64,000 nt of DNA from Nitrosomonas ureae (GTDB lineage Bacteria; Pseudomonadota; Gammaproteobacteria; Burkholderiales; Nitrosomonadaceae), in the NCBI RefSeq assembly GCF_001455205.1, contig NZ_CP013341.1:1488001-1552000 (forward strand), given 5' to 3'. Made by a program: the position numbers and the translations under genes. Shown here in pieces: positions 53,569-63,139 of this stretch (within the stretch, counting starts at the first letter, position 1; each line of letters starts with the position of its first letter). The notes beneath the pieces were generated by a model. It was not told where the DNA came from. It ran no database searches and worked only from the letters and a program-made list of their open reading frames with translations.

Positions 53569-54042
53569 TTAAATATGCGTATGTTTGAGTAATTTCGAGA
53601 GGAGTTGATGAAATTCAATCTTGGGATCGGGTTCGGTGCTGGCAGGTTGATTCGTGGCAGTGGAGTTTTGTTCGGCTGCGGTAATCTTTTCATCGGTAAG
53701 ATTACGACAGAAATCACGGAAATTGTTCCAATCTATGTTGTATTCACGTAAGCGATCCTGTGGAATGAATACGCGTAGTACTTCAAAATTATGATACATT
53801 TCCGGCAAACGGGCTGTAAGGTAATGGTTAATATTTTTTGGCCAGCGTTTATGCTCCGGATACATATCGGCAAACTCCTTTTCAATCGTGTAACGAAAAT
53901 TATCGATGGCTAAAGCACGACGTTTACGGTTAATGATATCCACCATAATAGCTACTATTCCTAATAAGCCAAATAATACAAATGGCCATAGTGGCACGGT
54001 TTCGAAGTACCCAACAATTTGATTAATATTTTCGTCGTTCAA
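53569..54042 (-). CDS. Single-pass membrane protein, unknown
   Basis: A 157-residue protein with one N-terminal membrane helix (about 15-36, PLWPFVLFGLLGIVAIMV) followed by a basic segment and a cytoplasmic domain with WPKNINHYLTARLPEMYHN and FEVLRVFIPQDRL. No family was recognised. It stands alone, 98 bases from the GNAT operon. Confidence 0.65.
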   Translation of the reverse strand: MNDENINQIVGYFETVPLWPFVLFGLLGIVAIMVDIINRKRRALAIDNFRYTIEKEFADMYPEHKRWPKNINHYLTARLPEMYHNFEVLRVFIPQDRLREYNIDWNNFRDFCRNLTDEKITAAEQNSTATNQPASTEPDPKIEFHQLLSKLLKHTHI

Positions 54043-54491
54043 TGTCGTCTCAATTTAAATGCATTTGAAATACAGAATGGGCTTAAGTATTGAAAATCTA
54101 AACCCTGGTTACCGAAATAGGCGGTCGTGATTTGGAACCATGATGAATGTACATGGTTTAAATTTCTTCTGAAGAACAAATATTCACAATTCCAGCGATC
54201 TTGACCGAAGCCCGTATCTTGCCATAGTAAGGCCTATGTATCAATATTACCGGTTAGTACAGTAAAATTGAGGGTAACTGAGAGAATTGGAAGCTATTTC
54301 CCAAACGATGAAAGTTGTCTGTGTTTGTGGGAGGTTGTGGATAATTGTTATTCAATTTTGCGGAAAATTGAAACCGCTTTTGCTAAATTTGCATTGACCT
54401 CATATTGCTTCTTGCGTTATTTTTATCTGTTTTTTGTAATAGAATCACCTATGATTTTTATCAGTATCTTATTTGCTGGCTAAAGTTTTTT
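54043..54491. promoter_or_regulatory. Intergenic region with xseB promoter candidate
   Basis: No gene seen. A plausible sigma-70 promoter for the xseB-ispA-dxs run is TTGACC (54394-54399), 18 bases, then TATTTT (54418-54423). The rest is AT-rich without clear structure. Confidence 0.35.
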
Positions 54492-54746
54492 ATGAACAAA
54501 TCATCTAAACATGCTGCTTCGACTCAGCCCGAGAGTTTTGAAGCGGCATCCGCCGAGCTTGAGAAAATAGTGGCGGCCATGGAGGCAGGACAAATGACAT
54601 TGGAGGCCTCGCTCTCAGCCTATCAGCGTGGCGCGGAATTATTGCAATATTGCCAGGATAAATTACAAGGCGCGCAGCAGCAAGTGCGTGTGCTTGAAGC
54701 CGGAATGTTAAAAAACTTTAATCGATCTGATAGCAATGAATCCTGA
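54492..54746 (+). CDS. xseB: Exodeoxyribonuclease VII small subunit
   Basis: An 84-residue helical protein. The central SFEAASAELEKIVAAMEAGQMTLE stretch and SLSAYQRGAELLQYCQDKL are the family hallmarks. It assembles with XseA (not in the window). ATG 54492 was chosen because the longer frame only adds hydrophobic noise. The stop overlaps the ispA start by 11 bases. Confidence 0.93.
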   Translation: MNKSSKHAASTQPESFEAASAELEKIVAAMEAGQMTLEASLSAYQRGAELLQYCQDKLQGAQQQVRVLEAGMLKNFNRSDSNES

Positions 54747-55629
54747 TTTTCAGAGCTGGGCGGGTAGTTGTCAGGCACGTATCGAAACATTCTTGGAAGC
54801 GAGATTGCCGGCTGCCGATTGTGTTCCTGAGCGATTGCATAAAGCCATGCGCTATTCGGTGCTGGGTGGTGGGAAACGAGTGCGTCCATTATTATCATTT
54901 GCAGCGGGTGAGCTTGTCGCTGCCGATTTAGAACGCATAACCGTGGTGGCTGCTGCAGTGGAGCTGATTCATGCTTACTCTTTGGTGCATGATGATTTGC
55001 CTTGCATGGATGACGATATTTTGCGGCGGGGAAAACCTACCTGTCATATCGAATATGACGAAGCTACCGCGTTGCTCACAGGCGATAGCCTGCAGACGCT
55101 TGCATTTGAATTGCTGGCGGAAAAACCGTTGGCGGATATACCTGAGACGCAACTGCAGATGATTGCGCAGTTGGCATTGGCGTCAGGCTCTCGGGGTATG
55201 GCGGGAGGACAGGCATTTGATCTGGACAGTGTCGGTAAGATGCTCAGTTTGCCAGAACTGGAGTTCATGCATATCCATAAAACCGGTGCGTTGATTCGTG
55301 CTGCGGTGATGTTGGGAGCGCGTTGCAGTAGCTGTTTGAGCGATGAACAGCTGGCTCAGCTGGATCATTTTTCCAAGTGTGTCGGTTTGGCATTCCAGGT
55401 GGTTGATGATTTGCTGGATACTGAAGCAACAACAGCGACATTAGGTAAAACCGCCGGGAAAGATGCGGAGCATAATAAACCGACATATGTCAGCATTCTT
55501 GGCATCAGTCAGGCACGCGAGCTGGCTGAGAAACTTCAGCATGATGCTTATCAAGCGCTGGATGGTTTTAATGAAGCTGCGCTAAGGCTGCGTCAGGTAA
55601 CTGATTTTATAATTAAACGTAAATTCTGA
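54736..55629 (+). CDS. ispA: Polyprenyl (farnesyl/geranyl) diphosphate synthase
   Basis: A 297-residue prenyltransferase. First Asp-rich motif DDLPCMDDD, GKRVRP near the start, and second Asp-rich motif VVDDLLD. It condenses isopentenyl diphosphate units to make C10-C15 precursors. It overlaps xseB and is followed by dxs 41 bases on, the usual isoprenoid arrangement. Confidence 0.95.
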   Translation: MNPDFQSWAGSCQARIETFLEARLPAADCVPERLHKAMRYSVLGGGKRVRPLLSFAAGELVAADLERITVVAAAVELIHAYSLVHDDLPCMDDDILRRGKPTCHIEYDEATALLTGDSLQTLAFELLAEKPLADIPETQLQMIAQLALASGSRGMAGGQAFDLDSVGKMLSLPELEFMHIHKTGALIRAAVMLGARCSSCLSDEQLAQLDHFSKCVGLAFQVVDDLLDTEATTATLGKTAGKDAEHNKPTYVSILGISQARELAEKLQHDAYQALDGFNEAALRLRQVTDFIIKRKF

Positions 55630-55670
55630 TTCCAAGAATTTTTTCTACATCTTTTATTTTCAGGCATTGA

Positions 55671-57515
55671 ATGTATCCATTGTTAGATACCATAAATTTA
55701 CCCTTCCAATTACGAGAGTTGGATCAGAAGAAGTTACCGCAATTTGCTAAAGAATTACGTAGTTTCCTGATAGATTCAGTCGCAAAAACCGGCGGACACC
55801 TTTCTTCCAATCTAGGCACAGTTGAATTAACCATTGCTTTACATTACGTGTTTAATACACCTCACGATCAATTGGTTTGGGATGTGGGACATCAGACGTA
55901 TGCGCATAAAATTCTGACAGGCCGTCGCAATGGAATGAATAAATTACGCATGCAGGACGGTCTGGCCGGTTTTCCACGACGGGATGAAAGTGAATATGAC
56001 GCGTTTGGTACTGCGCACTCAAGTACTTCGATCAGTGCCGCGTTGGGTATGGCGGTTGCTGCGCAACTAAACCGAACTGATCGGCGAGCTATCGCGATTA
56101 TTGGTGATGGTGCCATGAGCGCGGGCATGGCATTTGAAGCATTGAATAATGCTGGCGTGATGGATGCGAATTTACTGGTTATTCTGAATGACAATGACAT
56201 GTCAATATCCCGTCCGGTGGGAGCGCTTAACAATTATCTGGCCAAGCTGATGTCAGGACGGTTTTATGCGACGGCGCGGCGTGCGGGTGAGAAGGTATTA
56301 GGGGTTGTTCCGACCGTGTTGGAATTGGCCAAGCGGGCTGAAGAGCATGTCAAAGGTATGGTAACGCCGGGCACTTTATTTGAAGAATTCGGGTTTAATT
56401 ATATTGGGCCGATCGATGGCCATGATTTGGATGTATTGGTTACTACCCTGAGAAATATCAAGCAGCTGGAGGGGCCACAATTCCTCCATGTAGTGACTCG
56501 TAAAGGCGCAGGCTACAAAGTGGCGGAAGAAGATCCCATTTTGTATCACGGCGTGGGAAAGTTCGATCCGAATAAAGGGATTGTGGTCAAATCAAATGGC
56601 AAACCCACCTATACACAAATTTTTGGCGATTGGTTATGTGACATGGCAGCGCAGGATTCCCGTCTGATCGGTGTGACACCGGCGATGCGCGAAGGCTCGG
56701 GATTGGTTCGTTTTTCAGAAGAATATCCCGAGCGTTATTTTGACGTGGGCATAGCCGAGCAGCACGCGGTTACATTCGCGGCGGGTGCGGCATGCGATGG
56801 CTTAAAACCGGTTGTGGCGATTTATTCAACTTTTTTGCAGCGTGCCTATGATCAATTGATTCATGATGTGGCGATTCAGAATTTACCTGTGGTATTTGCC
56901 ATTGATCGGGCCGGCTTGGTCGGGGCGGATGGACCCACGCATGCGGGAAGTTTTGATTTGACCTATTTGCGCTGCATTCCAAATATGACCGTGATGGCAC
57001 CTGCAGATGAAAATGAATGCAGGCAAATGTTGTATACCGCCTTTAAACTGGATACGCCAACAGCAGTTCGTTATCCCCGGGGAACTGGGCCGGGTATACA
57101 GGTTCAAAAGGAGATGCAGGCGTTGCCTATCGGACGCGGAGAAATACGGCGTCAAGGGGAGAAAATTGCTCTACTGGCTTTTGGCAGCATGTTGGCACCT
57201 TGCCTGGCGGCGGGAGATGAGCTGAATGCCACCGTGGTTAATATGCGCTTTATCAAACCGCTGGATGATGATCTTTTGGCATCGCTGACTGCTGATCATG
57301 ATTTGCTGGTGACCGTGGAAGAAAATACCGTGATGGGTGGTGCTGGCAGTGCTGTCATAGAATCGCTTAATAGTCAGAGAATTCAAGTTGAGGTACTGCA
57401 GCTTGGATTGCCGGATATTTTTATTGAACAGGGCGATCATGCGCAGATGCTTGCGGATTGCGGATTGGATAGCAGTGGCATCATCAAATCAGTACGAGCA
57501 GTATTGCCTGAATAA
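55671..57515 (+). CDS. dxs: 1-Deoxy-D-xylulose-5-phosphate synthase
   Basis: A 614-residue thiamine-diphosphate enzyme making the first intermediate of the MEP isoprenoid pathway from pyruvate and glyceraldehyde 3-phosphate. TPP-binding GDGAMSAGMAFEALNNAG and NDNDMSIS; the family-typical SSNLGTVELT and DRAGLVGADGPTHAG are present. Full length. Co-oriented with xseB and ispA. Confidence 0.96.
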   Translation: MYPLLDTINLPFQLRELDQKKLPQFAKELRSFLIDSVAKTGGHLSSNLGTVELTIALHYVFNTPHDQLVWDVGHQTYAHKILTGRRNGMNKLRMQDGLAGFPRRDESEYDAFGTAHSSTSISAALGMAVAAQLNRTDRRAIAIIGDGAMSAGMAFEALNNAGVMDANLLVILNDNDMSISRPVGALNNYLAKLMSGRFYATARRAGEKVLGVVPTVLELAKRAEEHVKGMVTPGTLFEEFGFNYIGPIDGHDLDVLVTTLRNIKQLEGPQFLHVVTRKGAGYKVAEEDPILYHGVGKFDPNKGIVVKSNGKPTYTQIFGDWLCDMAAQDSRLIGVTPAMREGSGLVRFSEEYPERYFDVGIAEQHAVTFAAGAACDGLKPVVAIYSTFLQRAYDQLIHDVAIQNLPVVFAIDRAGLVGADGPTHAGSFDLTYLRCIPNMTVMAPADENECRQMLYTAFKLDTPTAVRYPRGTGPGIQVQKEMQALPIGRGEIRRQGEKIALLAFGSMLAPCLAAGDELNATVVNMRFIKPLDDDLLASLTADHDLLVTVEENTVMGGAGSAVIESLNSQRIQVEVLQLGLPDIFIEQGDHAQMLADCGLDSSGIIKSVRAVLPE

Positions 57516-57581
57516 TCATTAACAATCGATCAATTGCTTGATTTACTGTTAGCAGGGCCACTTGGTCGTACAGGAGAAAAT

Positions 57582-58388
57582 ATGAATAAACATATAGATA
57601 TGCCAATTGCCGATGTGCAAAGCTCATTAGATACCCGGCGTATTGCGATAGACCGGGTTGGAATCAAAGCGATCCGCCATCCCGTGGTTGTGGCCGATAA
57701 AGATGATGGTGTACAGCATACTGTGGCGGTTTTTAACATGTATGTTAATCTGCCGCATAATTTCAAGGGCACACACATGTCCCGCTTTGTTGAGATCCTG
57801 AATAGCCACGAGCGGGAAATCTCAGTAGAGTCGTTTCAAATCATCTTGCAAGAGATGATTACAAAACTGGAGACGGATTCGGGTCATATCGAAATGACTT
57901 TCCCCTATTTTATCAATAAGTCGGCACCTGTCTCACAAGTAAAAAGCTTGCTGGATTATGAAGTGACATTCATCAGCGAGATGAAAAATGGTGAATATTT
58001 ATTCACCATGAAAGTCATCGTTCCTGTCACCAGCCTATGCCCTTGCTCCAAGAAGATATCCAATTATGGCGCGCATAATCAACGTTCGCATGTCACCATC
58101 TCTGTACGCACAAACAGTTTTGTGTGGATTGAAGATATTATCCAGATTGCTGAGAATAATGCATCATGCGAGCTTTACGGTTTGCTGAAAAGGCCGGATG
58201 AAAAATATGTGACCGAGAAGGCATACGATAATCCGAAATTTGTTGAGGATATCGTAAGGGATATTGCGGAAGTTCTGAATCATGATGGACGGATTGATGC
58301 GTATGTCGTGGAATCAGAGAATTTTGAGTCAATTCATAACCATTCCGCGTATGCGTTGATTGAAAACGACAAGAAGCAGCGCGGGTAG
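57582..58388 (+). CDS. folE2: GTP cyclohydrolase FolE2
   Basis: A 268-residue type IB GTP cyclohydrolase, the metal-flexible enzyme that starts folate synthesis without strict zinc need. Family residues include SRFVEIL, VPVTSLCPCSKKIS (metal-binding Cys) and GAHNQRSH. ATG 57582 follows AGGAG; upstream frame extension is noise. Follows dxs as in other betaproteobacteria. Confidence 0.95.
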   Translation: MNKHIDMPIADVQSSLDTRRIAIDRVGIKAIRHPVVVADKDDGVQHTVAVFNMYVNLPHNFKGTHMSRFVEILNSHEREISVESFQIILQEMITKLETDSGHIEMTFPYFINKSAPVSQVKSLLDYEVTFISEMKNGEYLFTMKVIVPVTSLCPCSKKISNYGAHNQRSHVTISVRTNSFVWIEDIIQIAENNASCELYGLLKRPDEKYVTEKAYDNPKFVEDIVRDIAEVLNHDGRIDAYVVESENFESIHNHSAYALIENDKKQRG

Positions 58389-58445
58389 TGATGGCGTCGT
58401 GGTTACACTAGGCTAACAGCCAATTGTTGTGCAACTTCAAAAGTT

Positions 58446-58688
58446 TTATCCGGTCAGTAAAACTTCCACAAAACGCTGACCGCCTTTTTTCAGTAAGAGC
58501 AGGCGATTCCCAAAAAATTGGCCTCCCTGCGTCGAGTAATGTATGTCATCAATGGAATTTTTCCTGTTTTTGTGTGTGCGATTCAGGTATTCACATTTCA
58601 TCATTGATCGTTTCGAATTTCCCCAATAATGGCGGCAAATCGTACTGTAGTTTTTGAGGAGGGCGTGATTGTGCTCGTCGGCTGCACA
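58446..58688 (-). pseudogene. 3' remnant of an unidentified gene
   Basis: On the minus strand an 80-codon open stretch runs from just after a TAA (58689-58691) to a TAA at 58446-58448. It reads CAADEHNHALLKNYSTICRHYWG, later HYSTQGGQFFGNRLLLL and KKGGQRFVEVLLTG, a sequence with protein-like composition and no good start. It appears to be the end of a gene whose 5' part has been lost. No family was recognised. Confidence 0.45.
58451..58490 (+). terminator. Possible rho-independent terminator after folE2
   Basis: CGGTCAG (58451-58457) pairs with CTGACCG (58476-58482), followed by CCTTTTTT. The 18-base loop is long, and the same bases lie in the minus-strand remnant, so the hairpin may be partly fortuitous. 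Confidence 0.45.
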
Positions 58689-58811
58689 TTATGGATATGA
58701 CAAAGTTTGTTATGATGAAACCATAAACTAGCGTGTCAGATGTTAGCTCTAGTTTAATAGGTGGTTTGCGTCATTACGAAGGTATTACTATAGTTATCTT
58801 ATGAGGTTTCA

Positions 58812-59744
58812 ATGGCATTATCATTACAAAAACTTCGTGATTCAGTTGAGTCGCTGAGACATCGCTCAGGGAAATTTTTTCATAAGGTAGATTACGTTAG
58901 TGACGTTTCAGTCCCTGTCGGCGTGGAATATTGTTCGGATATATACTGGAACAAACTTAAAATCAACGAGCAGGAAGAGTCGATTTTTATCCAAAGAGAA
59001 TTAATGTTGCTAATACAGCAGATAGGGAACTCTATACGAAATTCTGCTCTTGTTACTGAAGTTGATCGACGTGACCTGAGTCATTGGACTAAATCTCTGC
59101 GATCTTCATTACGGCTACGCAAGTATCATGTATGGGATACCGAGATACTTCATGACGAAGGTCACGTCCTGGGAGTAAAACCACCTGGTCAGTCAGACGA
59201 AAATCCTCTAGAGCCAGAACTCGCTAAACGAGAGTTTGATAAAGATATTGCTAATCTTTTGGGATTGATTGATCTAATTGAAGTGTCGCCGACAGTTGGT
59301 GCCAATGATTACGACGCGAATCCACAAGTAACTACGGAGTATAGACCCGGCACTGCATTTGTAATGATGTGGATCGATCCCGGCGAGAACGCACTAGAAG
59401 ATATATATGAAACCATAAAGGACTGTTTTGAAGAGTTTGGGATAATTGCTGTGAGGGCGGATATTATAGAGCACGAAGAGATTATCACTGCTAGAATTAT
59501 CAAAGAAATTGAAAGCTCGGAATTTCTGATTGCTGACTTAACCGGTGAACGGCCGAGTGTTTATTATGAAGTAGGATATGCACATTCGCTCGGACGGAGA
59601 GTAATTCTTTATAGAAAGCAAGGTACAAAAATACATTTTGATCTTGCTGCGTATAACTGCCCAGAGTACAAGAATGTTACAGATTTAAAAAGAATTCTAA
59701 AATCGCGATTGGAAGCAATCACAGGACGCAAAGCCAACAAGTAA
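58812..59744 (+). CDS. Nucleoside 2-deoxyribosyltransferase/TIR-like protein
   Basis: A 310-residue protein. Residues about 1-170 are helical and charged with no recognised family. Residues about 185-300 resemble the nucleoside deoxyribosyltransferase-like fold used in some defence effectors: FVMMWIDPG, IIEHEEIITARI, LIADLTGERPSVYYEVGYAHSLGR with a likely catalytic Glu in YYEVG, and VILYRKQG. GAGG precedes the ATG by five bases. It stands alone between a gene remnant and the ABC-F gene, an accessory setting. NAD or nucleotide cleavage in immunity is possible but not shown. Confidence 0.75.
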   Translation: MALSLQKLRDSVESLRHRSGKFFHKVDYVSDVSVPVGVEYCSDIYWNKLKINEQEESIFIQRELMLLIQQIGNSIRNSALVTEVDRRDLSHWTKSLRSSLRLRKYHVWDTEILHDEGHVLGVKPPGQSDENPLEPELAKREFDKDIANLLGLIDLIEVSPTVGANDYDANPQVTTEYRPGTAFVMMWIDPGENALEDIYETIKDCFEEFGIIAVRADIIEHEEIITARIIKEIESSEFLIADLTGERPSVYYEVGYAHSLGRRVILYRKQGTKIHFDLAAYNCPEYKNVTDLKRILKSRLEAITGRKANK

Positions 59745-59908
59745 GTAGTTTGGGAATAACGATAGGAATCCCAACATCATACAGCCTAATGAATTTCTCA
59801 AGTCCAATATGACTAAGAAAAATTCTGTCTAAGATTACAGCTTAAGTAAAAAGCCGAGAACGGGCTGGCAGATGCCGCAGCCAACGGGAAATTGGAGAGC
59901 ACGCTGAA

Positions 59909-61513
59909 TTAATCAATCCCCTGCGATCTCAAATAATCTTCATAATCACCTTTGAAGTCATTAATTCCATCCGGTTTCATTTCAAGAATTCGCGTGGCTA
60001 GTGAAGAAACGAATTCACGGTCATGGGAAATAAAAATCAAGGTGCCGGTAAACTTCTCCAACGCACTGTTCAGTGATTCGATGGATTCCATATCCAGGTG
60101 ATTGGTCGGCTCATCCATCAGCAGAATATTCGGTTTCCGCAGAATCAGCTTGCCAAAGAGCATGCGGCCCTTTTCTCCGCCGGAAATCACACGGGTGGAT
60201 TTTTTGATGTCATCGCCTGAGAATAGTAGCCGACCCAACGTGCCGCGTATTGTTTGATCGTCATCATTGCCTTGCCGCCATTGATCCATCCATTCGGTTA
60301 ATGACAGTTCTTCTTCAAAATCAGCCGCATGATCTTGTGCATAGTAACCGCGATGCGCCTTATCGGGCCATTTGATCTCACCACAATCCGGCATCAGATC
60401 ACCTGCCAGACAGCGCAGCAGCGTGGTTTTTCCGATGCCGTTGGGGCCGATGATGGCGACTTTCTCGCCGGCTTCGATATCCAGGCTGAAACAATCGAAT
60501 AAAGGCTTATCCAATCCGGGGAAGCCCTTGCTGATTGCTTTGATGGAAACGGCCAGTCGGTGCAGCTTGTCCCGATCATCAACTTCAAAACGAATAAAAG
60601 GATATTGGCGACTGGATGGTTTGACGTCTTCCAGTTTGATTTTCTCGATCTGTCGCGCACGGCTGGTTGCTTGGCGGGCTTTCGACGCATTGGCGGAGAA
60701 ACGGCTGACAAACGACTGCAAATCGGCAATCTGTGTTTTCTTCTTGGCGTTATTGGCCAACATGCGCTCGCGCACCTGGGTCGATGCGGTCATATAGTCA
60801 TCATAGTTGCCGGGATAAATTCGCAGTTCACCGTAATCCAGATCAGCCATATGCGTGCACACGCTGTTCAGAAAATGCCGATCATGCGAGATAATGATAA
60901 TGGTGTTCTTGCTGGTATTGATGACATCTTCCAGCCAGCGGATGGTATTGATGTCGAGATTATTGGTCGGCTCATCCAGCAATAAGATATCCGGATTGGA
61001 AAATAAGGCCTGCGCCAATAACACGCGCAACTTGAATCCCGGCGCAATCGCGCTCATCAATCCCTGATGCTGGTCAGAGGGAATGCCCACCCCAAGCAAT
61101 AGCTCCCCGGCGCGCGCTTCCGCCGAATAGCCATCCAGCTCGGCAAACTCGGATTCCAGTTCGGCAGCATGCATATAATCGTCTTCCGTAGCATCCGGAT
61201 TGGCATAAATGGTGTCGCGTTCCTGCTTGATGCGCCATAATTCGGCGTGTCCCATCATGACCGTATCGATCACCAGACAATCTTCAAACGCGAATTGATC
61301 CTGCCGCAGCTTGCCCACCCGTTCACCGCTGTCAACCGCGACATTACCGGAAGTGGGCTCAAGATCGCGCCCGAGAATCTTCATAAACGTCGATTTGCCG
61401 CAACCGTTTGCGCCGATCAATCCATAACGGTTACCCCCGCCAAATTTAACGGAAACATTTTCAAACAGCGGCTTGGCGCCGAATTGCATGGTGATATTAG
61501 CGGTTGTAATCAA
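59909..61513 (-). CDS. ABC-F family ATPase (YbiT-like)
   Basis: A 534-residue ribosome-associated protein with two ATPase domains: Walker A GANGCGKST and GPNGIGKTT, signatures in the PGFKLRVLLAQALF and SGGEKGRMLFGKL regions, Walker B LLLDEPTNNLD and LLMDEPTNHLD, and the linker between them. No membrane segment. The overall sequence and length match E. coli YbiT (530 residues). Family members gate translation or rescue stalled ribosomes. Confidence 0.92.
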   Translation of the reverse strand: MITTANITMQFGAKPLFENVSVKFGGGNRYGLIGANGCGKSTFMKILGRDLEPTSGNVAVDSGERVGKLRQDQFAFEDCLVIDTVMMGHAELWRIKQERDTIYANPDATEDDYMHAAELESEFAELDGYSAEARAGELLLGVGIPSDQHQGLMSAIAPGFKLRVLLAQALFSNPDILLLDEPTNNLDINTIRWLEDVINTSKNTIIIISHDRHFLNSVCTHMADLDYGELRIYPGNYDDYMTASTQVRERMLANNAKKKTQIADLQSFVSRFSANASKARQATSRARQIEKIKLEDVKPSSRQYPFIRFEVDDRDKLHRLAVSIKAISKGFPGLDKPLFDCFSLDIEAGEKVAIIGPNGIGKTTLLRCLAGDLMPDCGEIKWPDKAHRGYYAQDHAADFEEELSLTEWMDQWRQGNDDDQTIRGTLGRLLFSGDDIKKSTRVISGGEKGRMLFGKLILRKPNILLMDEPTNHLDMESIESLNSALEKFTGTLIFISHDREFVSSLATRILEMKPDGINDFKGDYEDYLRSQGID

Positions 61514-61894
61514 AGTAGATACCTACGGATGATGGTTGCAAGAAAGGGGCGCATATTCTAAACGTTTTTCAATGGAAATGCTTAGTTATGGTGCGTGTCA
61601 ATATCAATTGCATGAAGCTGAGGTTGAAGGGTATGCTTTGCGGGTATGGAATTTTAGGGTGTGGATCTAATGCTTTCCGGCGATATTTAACGATGAAGCT
61701 CAGAACAGTGACAATTTCATAAAAAATAATGAGATAGAATGGATACTGCGGGTTTAACTATTGCTCTAAGCGTAATATATCACGTTATTTCAGACGTCTA
61801 ATGGTAGTTGTGCGTATCCCAAATAATCTGGGACATTTTGCTTTCAGAAGCTGTATTATGTGCTTAATTTTGTTATTGAATATGCTGAGTTAAT
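61514..61894. other. Gap upstream of the Fic module
   Basis: No gene seen. A small inverted repeat TCCCA-AATAATC-TGGGA lies at about 61818-61834, and AT-rich sequence with a TATTAT box near 61853 precedes the antitoxin gene. The low G+C differs from the flanking ABC-F gene and fits an acquired module. Confidence 0.4.
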
Positions 61895-62356
61895 ATGAAA
61901 GTAAGCGAAATTTTGACAGCATCTAGTGTGCTTGAGCTAAGGTCATTTGGCTCCTATTTTGATATCAAGAAAATCCTGGAAAAGGAGATTGGTAATAAAT
62001 TGGGAGTTAATGGATGGGAGTCTTTATTTTTTAAGATTCATAGTCTTAAGAAAATTGTTTCCTTAAATTATAAGCTTTTAGTTTCAGTATGTGAAAGAAA
62101 CTCTTTTACAGAGTCAAAGAAAGAGATATCCAATATCCTTAAACTGAAAATAAAAGCGAGAGATCGGCAGGAATTAAAGCATAAAGCCAGTTTAATCATC
62201 ACAACATTTAGCTCAGGTTTTTTCGACCCCTACGAGCATTATGAAAGAACAAAATTAAAAAAATTCAAAAATAGCTCGAAGCTTGAAGGCATTGAAATCG
62301 AATACCCAGATGAAAGCACATCATTAGAAAGTGTGCTAGCGAAATACAGAAGGTAA
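61895..62356 (+). CDS. Putative class I Fic antitoxin with long N-terminal region
   Basis: A 153-residue protein whose C-terminal part holds the Fic-inhibiting motif (S/T)xxxE(G/N): S127-S-K-L-E131-G132, followed by a SLESVLAKYRR end. In class I Fic systems this motif's Glu blocks the ATP site of the toxin. The first 100 residues (LELRSFGSYFDIKK, KIVSLNYKLLVSVCER) are not part of the short antitoxins I know and may bind DNA or another partner. It lies four bases before the fic gene, AT-rich like it. Confidence 0.68.
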   Translation: MKVSEILTASSVLELRSFGSYFDIKKILEKEIGNKLGVNGWESLFFKIHSLKKIVSLNYKLLVSVCERNSFTESKKEISNILKLKIKARDRQELKHKASLIITTFSSGFFDPYEHYERTKLKKFKNSSKLEGIEIEYPDESTSLESVLAKYRR

Positions 62357-62360
62357 GTTC

Positions 62361-62981
62361 ATGGATAAGTATGATGCGGCGAATGACTGTTACTGTTACC
62401 AAGGAACCACAATCTTAAAAAATAAGCTTAACATTAAGAATATGGATGAGCTTGAAAAAGCAGAAAGAGAAATCACAGCAATAACGGCCGGAAAGATAGT
62501 TTTCAAACCTCCTCCGTATGACTTGAAGTATATGGAACACCTTCACCGCCAGCTTTTCTCTGACTTATATGATTGGGCAGGTAAGCTGCGTAGTGTGGAT
62601 ATATCGAAAGGCGGCACGCGCTTCTGTAACTGTGCAAGATTGATCCCTGAATCACAAAGGTTATTCAATAGTTTAGACAAAAACAATTGGTTAAAGAATC
62701 TATCCGAGGAAGATTTTTGCGATAAGCTTGCTGAATATTACTGTGAGTTCAATATGATACATCCTTTCCGAGAAGGCAACGGAAGAGTCCAACGATTGTT
62801 ATTTGAGCATCTTTCTCTTGCTGCCGGTTATGATCTTGATTGGGAGAACATACAACCGAATGAGTGGATTAATGCCAATATTGATGGTGTAAATGTGAAT
62901 TACAAGCCGATGTCGCAAATCTTTAAACGTATAGTGCATGATACGCATAACTTGCGTAATAAAGGTATGCCATCCGTATGA
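62361..62981 (+). CDS. Fic-domain AMP-transferase (toxin)
   Basis: A 206-residue Fic protein. The complete active motif HPFREGNGR with catalytic His is followed by VQRLLFEHLS, and the flap region FCNCARLI lies before it. It has no internal inhibitory motif at its N-terminus, agreeing with a separate antitoxin. It would AMPylate a target protein when freed from the partner encoded four bases upstream. Confidence 0.92.
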   Translation: MDKYDAANDCYCYQGTTILKNKLNIKNMDELEKAEREITAITAGKIVFKPPPYDLKYMEHLHRQLFSDLYDWAGKLRSVDISKGGTRFCNCARLIPESQRLFNSLDKNNWLKNLSEEDFCDKLAEYYCEFNMIHPFREGNGRVQRLLFEHLSLAAGYDLDWENIQPNEWINANIDGVNVNYKPMSQIFKRIVHDTHNLRNKGMPSV

Positions 62982-63139
62982 TTTATTAGCCCATGCAATC
63001 CTGCTGAATAAGAATGATGGCAGCATTGAATGATAGGTTGATGCCGGTTTTGATTTGACGGATCACCCTTCGGGCATCCGTCCTACGAAGCTGAAGCAAT
63101 GCGGAACCATATAATCTCTCAATTCAAAGGAAATATGAC

